40,784 bases of DNA from NCBI GenBank assembly GCA_015066815.1, contig SVNR01000026.1, forward strand, positions 1 to 40,784. The letters run 5' to 3'. Position numbers and translations under genes: made by a program. The notes under the pieces were generated by a model. The model saw only the letters and a list, made by a program, of their open reading frames with translations. It made no database searches and was not told where the DNA came from. Below, in pieces: positions 32,413 through 39,523 of the stretch (position 1 is the first letter of the stretch; each line of letters begins with the position of its first letter). The stretch is from Ruminococcus sp. GTDB lineage: Bacteria > Bacillota > Clostridia > Oscillospirales > Ruminococcaceae.

Positions 32413-33381
32413 ATGAAAAGAATAGTTTCGTATATTACATCTTTTTTATTGTTGTCAGCTACGATACTTCCGACAGGATTATTTTCTGATCCGGTATCCG
32501 GAGAAGAAGCAGTGGATATTATCGCGGAAGGTGAAGAAAAAACTGATTCAGATAAAGAGGATGATTCTGATGTTGATAAAACAAAATGGCATCTAAATCT
32601 TCACGAAGCAGCTCAGGCTGAATTTACCGATGACAAGGAAAACAGAGAATATCTTATAGATATCCAGAACCCAGGCGGAGAAAAAAGAGGCGGAGTTGAC
32701 AAATGGGACGTACAGTTCCGTATAAGAGGCTTTTCAATAGAGGAAGGTCATGAGTACACTGTAACCTATCGTATATCATCAAGCCATTCGGGTTCATATT
32801 ATACCAAAATAAGCAACCTTGATTCATCTACAGTAGGTGATGCTGTTGCAGGTGAAGTATGGCACAATCAGTACGGAGTTTCAACGATGAAGAGTTATCT
32901 TAACGGCATAATCAAGGATAACAAGGAAACTTCATATGGTGACGGCTGGTCCCTGCAGAAGATTTCTCAGGGTGATACCATAAACGTTACCTGCAGCTTT
33001 ACAGGAATAGCATCAATACCTGAAGCAGAATGGGCGTTTTTCCTTGGAGGAGCGGGTGAGACTACTCCGACTGACTGTTTTGCACCGGGTGCAGTGCTTC
33101 GCTTTTCAAATCTCACACTTACTGATAACACTACCGGAGAAAAACTTGTAAGCGGATATGCTTTTGTATCAAGTGATGTGAGCGGAGACATAACTGGTGA
33201 TGGTGTTGCAGATATGACTGATCTTTCTATGCTGTCTCTGGCTCTTATAGGTGAAATAACACTTGATGATGCTCAGATAGACACAGCTGATGTCAACAAG
33301 GATTCTATAATGGATATCCGTGATCTTGCAATGTTTCAAAGATATATTTCAGGCAGAATCTCTTCGCTTGATAAAGAATAA
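32413..33381 (+). CDS. Secreted dockerin-bearing protein with a possible carbohydrate-binding module
   Basis: This 322-residue protein has a signal peptide (MKRIVSYITSFLLLSATILP), an acidic linker (about 35-55), a central beta-rich domain (about 56-240), and a C-terminal type I dockerin from residue 258. The two dockerin calcium loops are DITGDGVADMTD and DVNKDSIMDIRD, with Asp/Asn/Thr at positions 1, 3, 5, 9 and 12, each followed by a helix (LSMLSLALIG and LAMFQRYISG). The central domain (FSIEEGHEYTVTYRISSSHS, then WHNQYGVS and WAFFLGGAG) resembles beta-sandwich carbohydrate-binding modules, but I could not assign a family, and no catalytic domain is visible. AGGGAAAG precedes the ATG. Expected role: a non-catalytic part of a cohesin-dockerin complex on the cell or substrate. 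Starting the frame earlier, inside ruvX, would lose the signal peptide. Confidence 0.88.
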   Translation: MKRIVSYITSFLLLSATILPTGLFSDPVSGEEAVDIIAEGEEKTDSDKEDDSDVDKTKWHLNLHEAAQAEFTDDKENREYLIDIQNPGGEKRGGVDKWDVQFRIRGFSIEEGHEYTVTYRISSSHSGSYYTKISNLDSSTVGDAVAGEVWHNQYGVSTMKSYLNGIIKDNKETSYGDGWSLQKISQGDTINVTCSFTGIASIPEAEWAFFLGGAGETTPTDCFAPGAVLRFSNLTLTDNTTGEKLVSGYAFVSSDVSGDITGDGVADMTDLSMLSLALIGEITLDDAQIDTADVNKDSIMDIRDLAMFQRYISGRISSLDKE

Positions 33382-33387
33382 TTAAAA

Positions 33388-33434
33388 ATAAAAGCCATAT
33401 GAACTGAAAATGCTTCGGTTCATATGGCTTTTAT
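33388..33434. terminator. Bidirectional terminator between dockerin and arabinose genes
   Basis: The left arm at 33388-33408 pairs with 33414-33434 (21 pairs with one mismatch or G-U; core AAAAGCCATATGAAC with GTTCATATGGCTTTT) over AATGC. It is followed by T-rich sequence on the plus strand and by TTTTTAATTATT on the minus strand. It can end both the pyr-ruvX-dockerin transcript and the convergent ara transcript. Confidence 0.9.
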
Positions 33435-33490
33435 ATTATTGTCTTTCAAAATCGCTGACTACAAAAGCTTCACGCTCATCATTTTGCGAT

Positions 33491-33533
33491 AATTATAGTG
33501 AACGTCAAAATAAATTTGACTTTCACTATAATT
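33491..33533. repeat. Near-perfect palindrome of the TAGTGAACG type
   Basis: The 19-base arm AATTATAGTGAACGTCAAA (33491-33509) pairs with 33515-33533 with one mismatch across ATAAA. The TATAGTGAACG start is shared with the palindrome at 15152-15189. It stands 11 bases before repeat copy 2. Confidence 0.85.
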
Positions 33534-33544
33534 ATTTTATTTAT

Positions 33545-33590
33545 ATTGCCTTGCACATCCGATGACTGCGTCATCTCCGTGCAGATCGGC
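33545..33590 (+). repeat. Intergenic repeat unit, copy 2
   Basis: This 46-bp unit has the ATTGCCTTGCACAT start and an ATCGGC end. Inside, GATGAC-TGC-GTCATC forms a perfect small hairpin within the outer TGCAC/GTGCA pairing. It is the best-folding copy in the window. Confidence 0.85.
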
Positions 33591-33592
33591 TA

Positions 33593-33626
33593 ATAGTAAA
33601 CGCAATTTATTTATTGCGTTTACTAT
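33593..33626. repeat. Palindrome between repeat copies 2 and 3
   Basis: ATAGTAAACGCAAT (33593-33606) pairs perfectly with ATTGCGTTTACTAT (33613-33626) over TTATTT. The arm begins as in the palindrome at 15152-15189 (TAATAGT-AACG), but the inner bases differ on both sides so that pairing is kept. Confidence 0.85.
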
Positions 33627-33632
33627 ATTAAT

Positions 33633-33678
33633 ATTGCCTTGCACATTCGTTCCCGGCGGTTACTCCGTGCATATCGGC
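33633..33678 (+). repeat. Intergenic repeat unit, copy 3
   Basis: This 46-bp unit has the ATTGCCTTGCACAT start and GTGCATATCGGC end and a GC-rich centre (CGTTCCCGGCGGTTAC). It lies five bases from the araD stop codon, in the 3' UTR of the ara operon. Confidence 0.85.
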
Positions 33679-33683
33679 AAATA

Positions 33684-34379
33684 TTATTTTTGTCCGTAAT
33701 ATGCGTTCGGACCATGCTTTCTCATATAGTGCTTATCCTGAAGGTATGACGGGGCAGGAGAAGCTTCAGGATTAAGCTGTTCTGTCATCAGGGCCATTCT
33801 GGCTACCTCTTCAAGAACGACTGAATGATATACTGCAGCAGCAGGATCCTTTCCCCAGCTGAACGGGCCGTGACTTGCGCATATAACGCCCGGGACAGCA
33901 GTTACTGACAGACCTCTGTCTGAAAAAGTTTCTATGATAACTTTTCCGGTGTTTTTTTCATAATCCTCATCAAGCTCTTCCTTTGTCAGTTCTCTTGTGC
34001 ACGGAATGTCACCATAAAAATAATCAGCGTGTGTAGTTCCGTAACATGGAATATCCCTGCAAGCCTGTGCCCAGGCTACAGCGTGTGAGCTGTGTGTATG
34101 AACAATACCTCCGATTTCGGGGAATTTTTTATAGAGCTCTATATGAGTTTTAGTATCGGATGAAGGATTCAGCTTACCTTCAACAACGTTTCCGTCAAGA
34201 TCCAGTGCTACGAGGCATTCGGGAGTGAGTTCCTCGTATTCGACACCGGAAGGCTTTATTATGACGATACCGCTTTTACGGTCGATTCCGGAAACATTTC
34301 CCCATGTAAAAGTAACAAGATTTCTTTTCGGAAGCTCCATATTTGCGTCATAGACTTTCTGGCGAAGTTCTTCAAGCAT
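33684..34379 (-). CDS. araD: L-ribulose-5-phosphate 4-epimerase
   Basis: AraD converts L-ribulose 5-phosphate to D-xylulose 5-phosphate, linking arabinose to the pentose phosphate pathway. With the ATG at 34379 the protein has 231 residues, the length of E. coli AraD, and starts MLEELRQKVYDANMELPK as that family does. The upstream ATG at 34385 lies one base from the GAGGT ribosome binding site and is less likely. Motifs are LVTFTWGNVSG, IKPSGVEYEEL, the metal histidines in VHTHSSHAVAWAQ, and the ending KHYMRKHGPNAYYGQ. It is the last gene of the ara operon, about ten bases downstream of araA. Confidence 0.97.
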   Translation of the reverse strand: MLEELRQKVYDANMELPKRNLVTFTWGNVSGIDRKSGIVIIKPSGVEYEELTPECLVALDLDGNVVEGKLNPSSDTKTHIELYKKFPEIGGIVHTHSSHAVAWAQACRDIPCYGTTHADYFYGDIPCTRELTKEELDEDYEKNTGKVIIETFSDRGLSVTAVPGVICASHGPFSWGKDPAAAVYHSVVLEEVARMALMTEQLNPEASPAPSYLQDKHYMRKHGPNAYYGQK

Positions 34380-34389
34380 GATCATGACC

Positions 34390-35856
34390 TCACTTAAGCT
34401 TCCAGATCAGGTCTGATACGAGAAGGTCGTGTTCAAGCTTTTCCGGAGTAGTATCTTTAGTAATATGAACACATTCGATATCCATCATACGCGCCCAGTC
34501 AGTCATCTGTTCTGCAGTAACGTCCATACTGAGAACTGTATGATGTGCACCTCCTGCAATTATCCAGCATTCCAGACCTGTTGTGAGATCAGGCATAGCT
34601 CTCCACATTACACGGGCAACAGGGAGGTTAGGCATTTTCATAATAGGCTTTACGCATTCTACGTCCTGAATAATAAGTCTGAATCTTCCGCCCATATCTA
34701 TAAGGCTTGCTACTATGCCTTTTCCGGGTTTTCCTTCAAAAACAAGTCTTGCAGGATCCTTTTCGTTCATGCCTATTCCAAGATGATGTGTCTCTATCCT
34801 TGGTCTTCCGTCTGAAAGTGAAGGACAAACTTCAAGCATGTGTGCGCCGAGACTGTATTCATTGCCTTTTTCAAGATGATATGTATAATCCTCCATAAAA
34901 GCAGAAGCGCCGTTTCCGTTTTCACCCATAAGCTTCATTATGGAAGTGAGTGCAGCAACCTTCCAGTCACCTTCTCCGCCATATCCATATCCCTTGGACA
35001 TAAGATGCTGGCTTGCAAGTCCCGGAAGCTGTTCCATTCCGTAGAGATCCTGGAACGTATTACTGAATGCGTGGCAGTTTTCACGTTTAAGCATTTTTTC
35101 AATTGCTATCTCTTCTCTTGCCTGATATCTGATGGCATCGATATTGTCGGTTGCGATATCGTATGCTTCTGTATATTCGTTCATGAGTGAATCGATTTCA
35201 GCGTCTGTAACCATGGACATTTCTTTTACAAGATCTCCTACTGCCCATGTGTTTACCTGCCAGCCAAGCTTTTTCTGAGCTTCAACCTTGTCTCCCTCTG
35301 TAACTGCAACTTCACGCATATTGTCGCCGAAACGCATTACCTTCATTTCCTTTGAATAAGCTGCGCCTATGGCAGTTTTCATCCATTTTTCGAGCTTGCT
35401 GATAACATCATCATCCTGCCAGTAGCCTGCAATAACCTTTCTTGCGCTTCTGAGTCTTGCACCTATAAAGCCGTGTTCTCTGTCGCCGTGAGCAGCCTGG
35501 TTGAGATTCATAAAATCCATATCTATTTCTTCATCAGGTATCTCTCTGTTATACTGTGTAGCAAAGTGACACCATGGCTTCTGAAGTAAAGAAAGTCCGT
35601 TTATCCACATTTTGCTTGGTGAAAAAGTATGACACCATGTTATGATTCCGGCACAGTTATCATCATAGTTAGCTTCTTTGATAATATTTGTTATTTCATT
35701 GTTGCTCTTGGCTGTTATTTTATAAACAACAGGAAAGCTGAGCTTTTCAGAAAGGAAACGTGACATTTCTTCAGCTCTTTTTTCTATTGTAACAAGAACA
35801 TCTTCTCCGTAAAGAAGCTGTGAGCCTACTACAAACCAGAATTCGTATTTTTTCAT
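34390..35856 (-). CDS. araA: L-arabinose isomerase
   Basis: AraA interconverts L-arabinose and L-ribulose, Mn-dependent. The 488-residue protein begins YEFWFVVGSQLLYGED, the family start, and contains WCHTFSPSKMWINGL, the metal-site glutamate region around MEDYTYHLEKG, and CPSLSDGRPRIETHHLGIG with a metal histidine. AAAGGAG stands nine bases or so before the ATG on the minus strand. It lies between the FGGY kinase (about 15 bases upstream) and araD. Length and motifs are intact. Confidence 0.97.
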   Translation of the reverse strand: MKKYEFWFVVGSQLLYGEDVLVTIEKRAEEMSRFLSEKLSFPVVYKITAKSNNEITNIIKEANYDDNCAGIITWCHTFSPSKMWINGLSLLQKPWCHFATQYNREIPDEEIDMDFMNLNQAAHGDREHGFIGARLRSARKVIAGYWQDDDVISKLEKWMKTAIGAAYSKEMKVMRFGDNMREVAVTEGDKVEAQKKLGWQVNTWAVGDLVKEMSMVTDAEIDSLMNEYTEAYDIATDNIDAIRYQAREEIAIEKMLKRENCHAFSNTFQDLYGMEQLPGLASQHLMSKGYGYGGEGDWKVAALTSIMKLMGENGNGASAFMEDYTYHLEKGNEYSLGAHMLEVCPSLSDGRPRIETHHLGIGMNEKDPARLVFEGKPGKGIVASLIDMGGRFRLIIQDVECVKPIMKMPNLPVARVMWRAMPDLTTGLECWIIAGGAHHTVLSMDVTAEQMTDWARMMDIECVHITKDTTPEKLEHDLLVSDLIWKLK

Positions 35857-35870
35857 TTTTCATTCTCCTT

Positions 35871-37415
35871 TTACATAAATTTTACTGCAGCATTTTCAAC
35901 ACAAATGCCGTTTTTATAAGTTCCGATGTATTTTTCAAAGCCTTCTACATCGGATTTTTCAGGGTTCAGAACAGAAACCTCAGCTTTATCAAAAACTTCT
36001 GTTTCAAGAAATTTTTCAAGGGAAGGAAAATTATCCTTACACATCATATATGCTGCAAGAAGAGCCATTCCATATGGGCCTCCTTCACCTGCTGTTTTCA
36101 TAACAGTTACAGGGGCGTTGCATGCAGCTGCAAGATATTTCTGTCCGACCACAGGTGTTTTGAAAAGTCCTCCGTGACCTGTAAGAGAGTCGATCTGTAC
36201 ATTTTCCTCAGAGAGCAGATCCATGCCTATCTTCAGTGTTGATATAGTAGAATAAAGCATGGAGCGTAAGAAGTTAGCAAGTGTGAAACTGCTTTCTGCG
36301 CTTCTCACAACCATCGGACGCCCTTCATCAAGGTGTGTTATACTCTCTCCGGCAAGATAGTTATAAACGGTAACTCCGCCGCAGTCAGTGTCTCCCTCAA
36401 GGCTTTTTTCATAAAGCATTCTGTAGATATTGTCTGATATTTCTTTTCCTGAGATAAGTTCTGCAGCTTCCTTAAAGACATTTATCCATGCGTTCATATC
36501 GTTTGTACAGTTGTTACAGTGAACCATAGCTACGGGCTTACCTGTAGGAGTTGTGACCATGTCTATTTCAGGATAAACTTTTTTAAGAGGCTTTTCAAGT
36601 ACGATCATCGAAAATACAGATGTTCCTGCAGATACGTTTCCGGTTCTCGGAGCAACAGCGTTTGTAGCTGTCATACCGGTTCCGGCATCTCCCTCCGGAG
36701 GTGCAAATGGTATTCCGACAGGCAGTCTTCCGTTTAATTTTTCAGCACCGCTCTCTGTCAGATATCCTGCGTTTTCGCCGGCTACAAGCACGCGAGGAAG
36801 AATATCTTTTATTTTTATACTGCAGTTTTTCTCTGCCATGAGTTTATCAAATTTTTCTATCATAGACTGATCATAGTCTGCTGTATCGCTGTCAACCGGG
36901 AATATTCCTGACGCTTCACCGATACCTACAGCGTTTACTCCTGTCAGAGTATGATGAACATAACCTGCAAGTGTAGTAATATGTGCAAGCTTTGATATGT
37001 GCTCCTCGTTATTGAGAATAGCCTGATAAAGATGAGCTATACTCCATCTCTGAGGAATATTGAACTCAAAAAGTTCTGTAAGCTCTGTTGCAGCTTCGCC
37101 TGTTATAGTGTTTTGCCATGTGCGGAACGGAACAAGAAGATTCCAGTCCTTATCAAAAGCAAGATATCCGTGCATCATTGCAGATATGCCGACTGCGTCA
37201 ACATCAGAAAGATCAAGATTTTTTAAAGCGTGTCTGAGTCCTTCCCATACTTCTTCAAGAGAATATGTCCATATCTTATCTTTGTAGCTGCTTTTCCATG
37301 TAAAATCACCGCTTGAAACAGTAGTGTAGTTATTGTCGATCATTACCGCCTTGATTCTTGTAGAACCGAGTTCTATACCAAGGCAGTTTGTAAAGGATTT
37401 TTTTTCAGTAATCAT
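35871..37415 (-). CDS. FGGY-family carbohydrate kinase, probable L-ribulokinase
   Basis: This 514-residue kinase has the FGGY two-domain fold. The N-terminal phosphate-binding loop is GIELGSTRIKAVMI (about residues 14-27), the second phosphate motif is GDAGTGMTATNAV (about 236-248), and the C-terminal ATP site is AGEGGPYGMALLAAYM. FGGY kinases phosphorylate ribulose, xylulose and other sugars. Its place beside araA and araD makes L-ribulose the likely substrate, so it would complete the araBAD set. It is shorter than E. coli AraB (566 residues) and looks like the alternative ribulokinase type of anaerobes, so I leave the symbol blank. It lies 19 bases downstream of the permease gene. Confidence 0.88.
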   Translation of the reverse strand: MITEKKSFTNCLGIELGSTRIKAVMIDNNYTTVSSGDFTWKSSYKDKIWTYSLEEVWEGLRHALKNLDLSDVDAVGISAMMHGYLAFDKDWNLLVPFRTWQNTITGEAATELTELFEFNIPQRWSIAHLYQAILNNEEHISKLAHITTLAGYVHHTLTGVNAVGIGEASGIFPVDSDTADYDQSMIEKFDKLMAEKNCSIKIKDILPRVLVAGENAGYLTESGAEKLNGRLPVGIPFAPPEGDAGTGMTATNAVAPRTGNVSAGTSVFSMIVLEKPLKKVYPEIDMVTTPTGKPVAMVHCNNCTNDMNAWINVFKEAAELISGKEISDNIYRMLYEKSLEGDTDCGGVTVYNYLAGESITHLDEGRPMVVRSAESSFTLANFLRSMLYSTISTLKIGMDLLSEENVQIDSLTGHGGLFKTPVVGQKYLAAACNAPVTVMKTAGEGGPYGMALLAAYMMCKDNFPSLEKFLETEVFDKAEVSVLNPEKSDVEGFEKYIGTYKNGICVENAAVKFM

Positions 37416-37434
37416 AGTTTTTTTGTTCTCCGTA

Positions 37435-38451
37435 TCAGTGCTTTACTTTGTTTTTTCTTGCAAGAACGACGCTCTGTATTACGATAAACAGACATATCAT
37501 AGCGGCAACAGTTATGTTGGTCCACCATGCATCATCGAGACCAAGTGAGGAAACTATATTTTTTATTGTGCTGAGTGAAAGAACTCCGAAAAATGTACCG
37601 ATAATATTTCCTGAACCACCGGTGAGCATTGTTCCGCCGATAATTGAAGATGCGATTGCGTTCATTTCAGCACCGCTTGCATGAGAAGGAGATCCTGAGC
37701 CTACGTGCATAAAATATACAAAACCGCCTATACCTGCAAGAATACCGCAGAGCAGGTGTGCAAGAAACTTTGTTCTTTTTACGTTTATGCCGAGCATATT
37801 GGCACTCTGGCTGTTTCCGCCTACAGCGTAGAAGTTTCTTCCTTGCTTTATCCATTTTAAAAATACAAACAGAATAACTACCATTAAGAGTGCAACTATT
37901 ACACCGATTTCGATATATGCCTGAACAAAATTTCCGGACTTATTGTAAGAGCCTACACCGGGGATATGTATTCTTGTGTTTTTTAGATTCTGAAACTGCT
38001 CATTTGCAACATTGAACTGAGTAGAGTTTATTATAGTTGTCAGACCTCTTGCAAAAAACATTCCTGCAAGGGTTACTATAAACGGCTGGATATCAAGATA
38101 TGCAACAAGAAAGCCCTGAATCAGTCCGAAAAGAGTTCCTATAAGAAGCGCGATAAGTATTGCAGTAAAAACGTTTCCGCCTTTAAAGTCAAGATTTACT
38201 GCGCAGCACATACAAACGAGCGATGTAACAGCACCGACAGAGATATCTATTCCGCCTGTTATCATGACAAGACTCATGCCACATGAAATAATGATAAGAG
38301 CAGCGTTTTCGTTCAGAATATTAAGAAAAGCCTGTGGCTTTCTGAAACCGCCTCCGAGGAACATTACAGCACTTGCGTACATAATGAAAAATACTGCTAT
38401 GGTTATGATAAGAAGTAAGCTGGAGTCTGTAAGTTTTTTTGTTTTTTTCAT
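37435..38451 (-). CDS. Sugar ABC transporter permease, YjfF-like
   Basis: This 338-residue inner-membrane protein has about eight to ten hydrophobic segments and belongs to the ribose/xylose/galactofuranose permease family (BPD_transp_2). Typical motifs are GGIDISVGAVTSL, FNIQPFIVTLAGMFFARGL-like sequence (here LDIQPFIVTLAGMFFARGL), and NAIASSIIGGTMLTGGSGNI. It most resembles YjfF, one of the two permeases of the YtfQRT-YjfF sugar importer. It starts four bases after the stop of the other permease, so the pair probably forms a heterodimeric channel. Confidence 0.9.
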   Translation of the reverse strand: MKKTKKLTDSSLLLIITIAVFFIMYASAVMFLGGGFRKPQAFLNILNENAALIIISCGMSLVMITGGIDISVGAVTSLVCMCCAVNLDFKGGNVFTAILIALLIGTLFGLIQGFLVAYLDIQPFIVTLAGMFFARGLTTIINSTQFNVANEQFQNLKNTRIHIPGVGSYNKSGNFVQAYIEIGVIVALLMVVILFVFLKWIKQGRNFYAVGGNSQSANMLGINVKRTKFLAHLLCGILAGIGGFVYFMHVGSGSPSHASGAEMNAIASSIIGGTMLTGGSGNIIGTFFGVLSLSTIKNIVSSLGLDDAWWTNITVAAMICLFIVIQSVVLARKNKVKH

Positions 38452-38455
38452 ATTA

Positions 38456-39523
38456 TCAGCCTGCCTCCTTTACACTGCTCTGAGAAGATGCTTTTTTCTT
38501 TAACTCTGCTAATTTTTCACGTACTACAGGAGAGCTGATTATAACAAGAAGAATTACGACGATAGCCTTGTATGCCGGAAGTGCACTTGCTTCAACGTTG
38601 AACTTGAAAAGTGTTGTAGTAAGGAACTGGATAACATATGCGCCGAGTATAGAAGCCGGCATATTGAATTTTCCTCCGCTTAGTGCATTTCCGCCAAGCG
38701 CTACTGCAAGAATTGCGTCCATCTCAATGTCCTTGGCAATAACAGAGTAGTTTATCGTTGAAAATCTGCTTACCTTGATAAAGCCTGCAACAGCTACACA
38801 AAGGCCGAGAATTACGTATGTAATGAATTTTATCAGCTGAGGATTGAGACCGTTAAGTCTTGATGATTCTGAGTTGATGCCGACAGCCTGTGTAAAAAGA
38901 CCAAGCTTTGTAAAGCGTAGCACCAACGCGATGATTATCATACAGATAACTGCGATAAAAATCGGTGTCGGAACAGGTATTCCCGGAATAAAGTTTCCGA
39001 AGTATCCGAAGCTTGCGTCGCTTATGATCGGAAGCTCGTTGTTATTGATCCATGCAGCGATGGAACGGCCTGCAGTAAAGAGAATAAGAGTAGCAACCAT
39101 TGGCTGGATCTTGAAGTACGCTACGAGAACGCCGTTAAAGGCTCCGAAAAGCATAGCTACAATACAGCATATTATAAAAGCTACTATGATCGGTGCGTGT
39201 AATGTTTCAGGACGTGAATCAGTACCGCAGAGTACTCTGAGTACTACACTTCCCGCAAGTGCTATGCCGGCACCGACTGAAATATCCTGTCCGCCTGAAG
39301 CAGCAGTTACAAGAGTCATTCCGATAGCAAGTATTGCAAGCTCTGAAGCATTGTCAAGGATAGTAATAAGATATCCTGACAATACCGGATCGCCGCTGCT
39401 GTTTTTTTCGAGTGTTATTGCAAAAAAAGAAGGATCAGCTATAAGGTTAAAAACTATCAGTATAAGAAGTGCGGCAATAGGTATGAATATCTGTTTTTTA
39501 AATATTTTCATAATGGAATTCAT
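38456..39523 (-). CDS. Sugar ABC transporter permease, YtfT-like
   Basis: This 355-residue inner-membrane permease is of the same family, with TAASGGQDISVGAGIALAGS, YFKIQPMVATLILFTAGRSI and DAILAVALGGNALSGGKFNM. It resembles YtfT. A charged C-terminal tail (REKLAELKKKASS) should lie in the cytoplasm. GGAGGTG lies about nine bases before the ATG at 39523. Its start overlaps the end of the ATPase gene by four bases, which implies translational coupling. Confidence 0.9.
   Translation of the reverse strand: MNSIMKIFKKQIFIPIAALLILIVFNLIADPSFFAITLEKNSSGDPVLSGYLITILDNASELAILAIGMTLVTAASGGQDISVGAGIALAGSVVLRVLCGTDSRPETLHAPIIVAFIICCIVAMLFGAFNGVLVAYFKIQPMVATLILFTAGRSIAAWINNNELPIISDASFGYFGNFIPGIPVPTPIFIAVICMIIIALVLRFTKLGLFTQAVGINSESSRLNGLNPQLIKFITYVILGLCVAVAGFIKVSRFSTINYSVIAKDIEMDAILAVALGGNALSGGKFNMPASILGAYVIQFLTTTLFKFNVEASALPAYKAIVVILLVIISSPVVREKLAELKKKASSQSSVKEAG

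Noticed and set aside
33515-33531. TTGACT and TATAAT-like boxes within the palindrome at 33491-33533
   Set aside because: They are only five bases apart, far from the spacing of a working promoter; they follow from the palindrome sequence.
33491-33678. Alternating repeats considered as a CRISPR array
   Set aside because: Only two units, with conserved ends and variable self-complementary cores, separated by palindromes; there are no uniform spacers and no cas genes.
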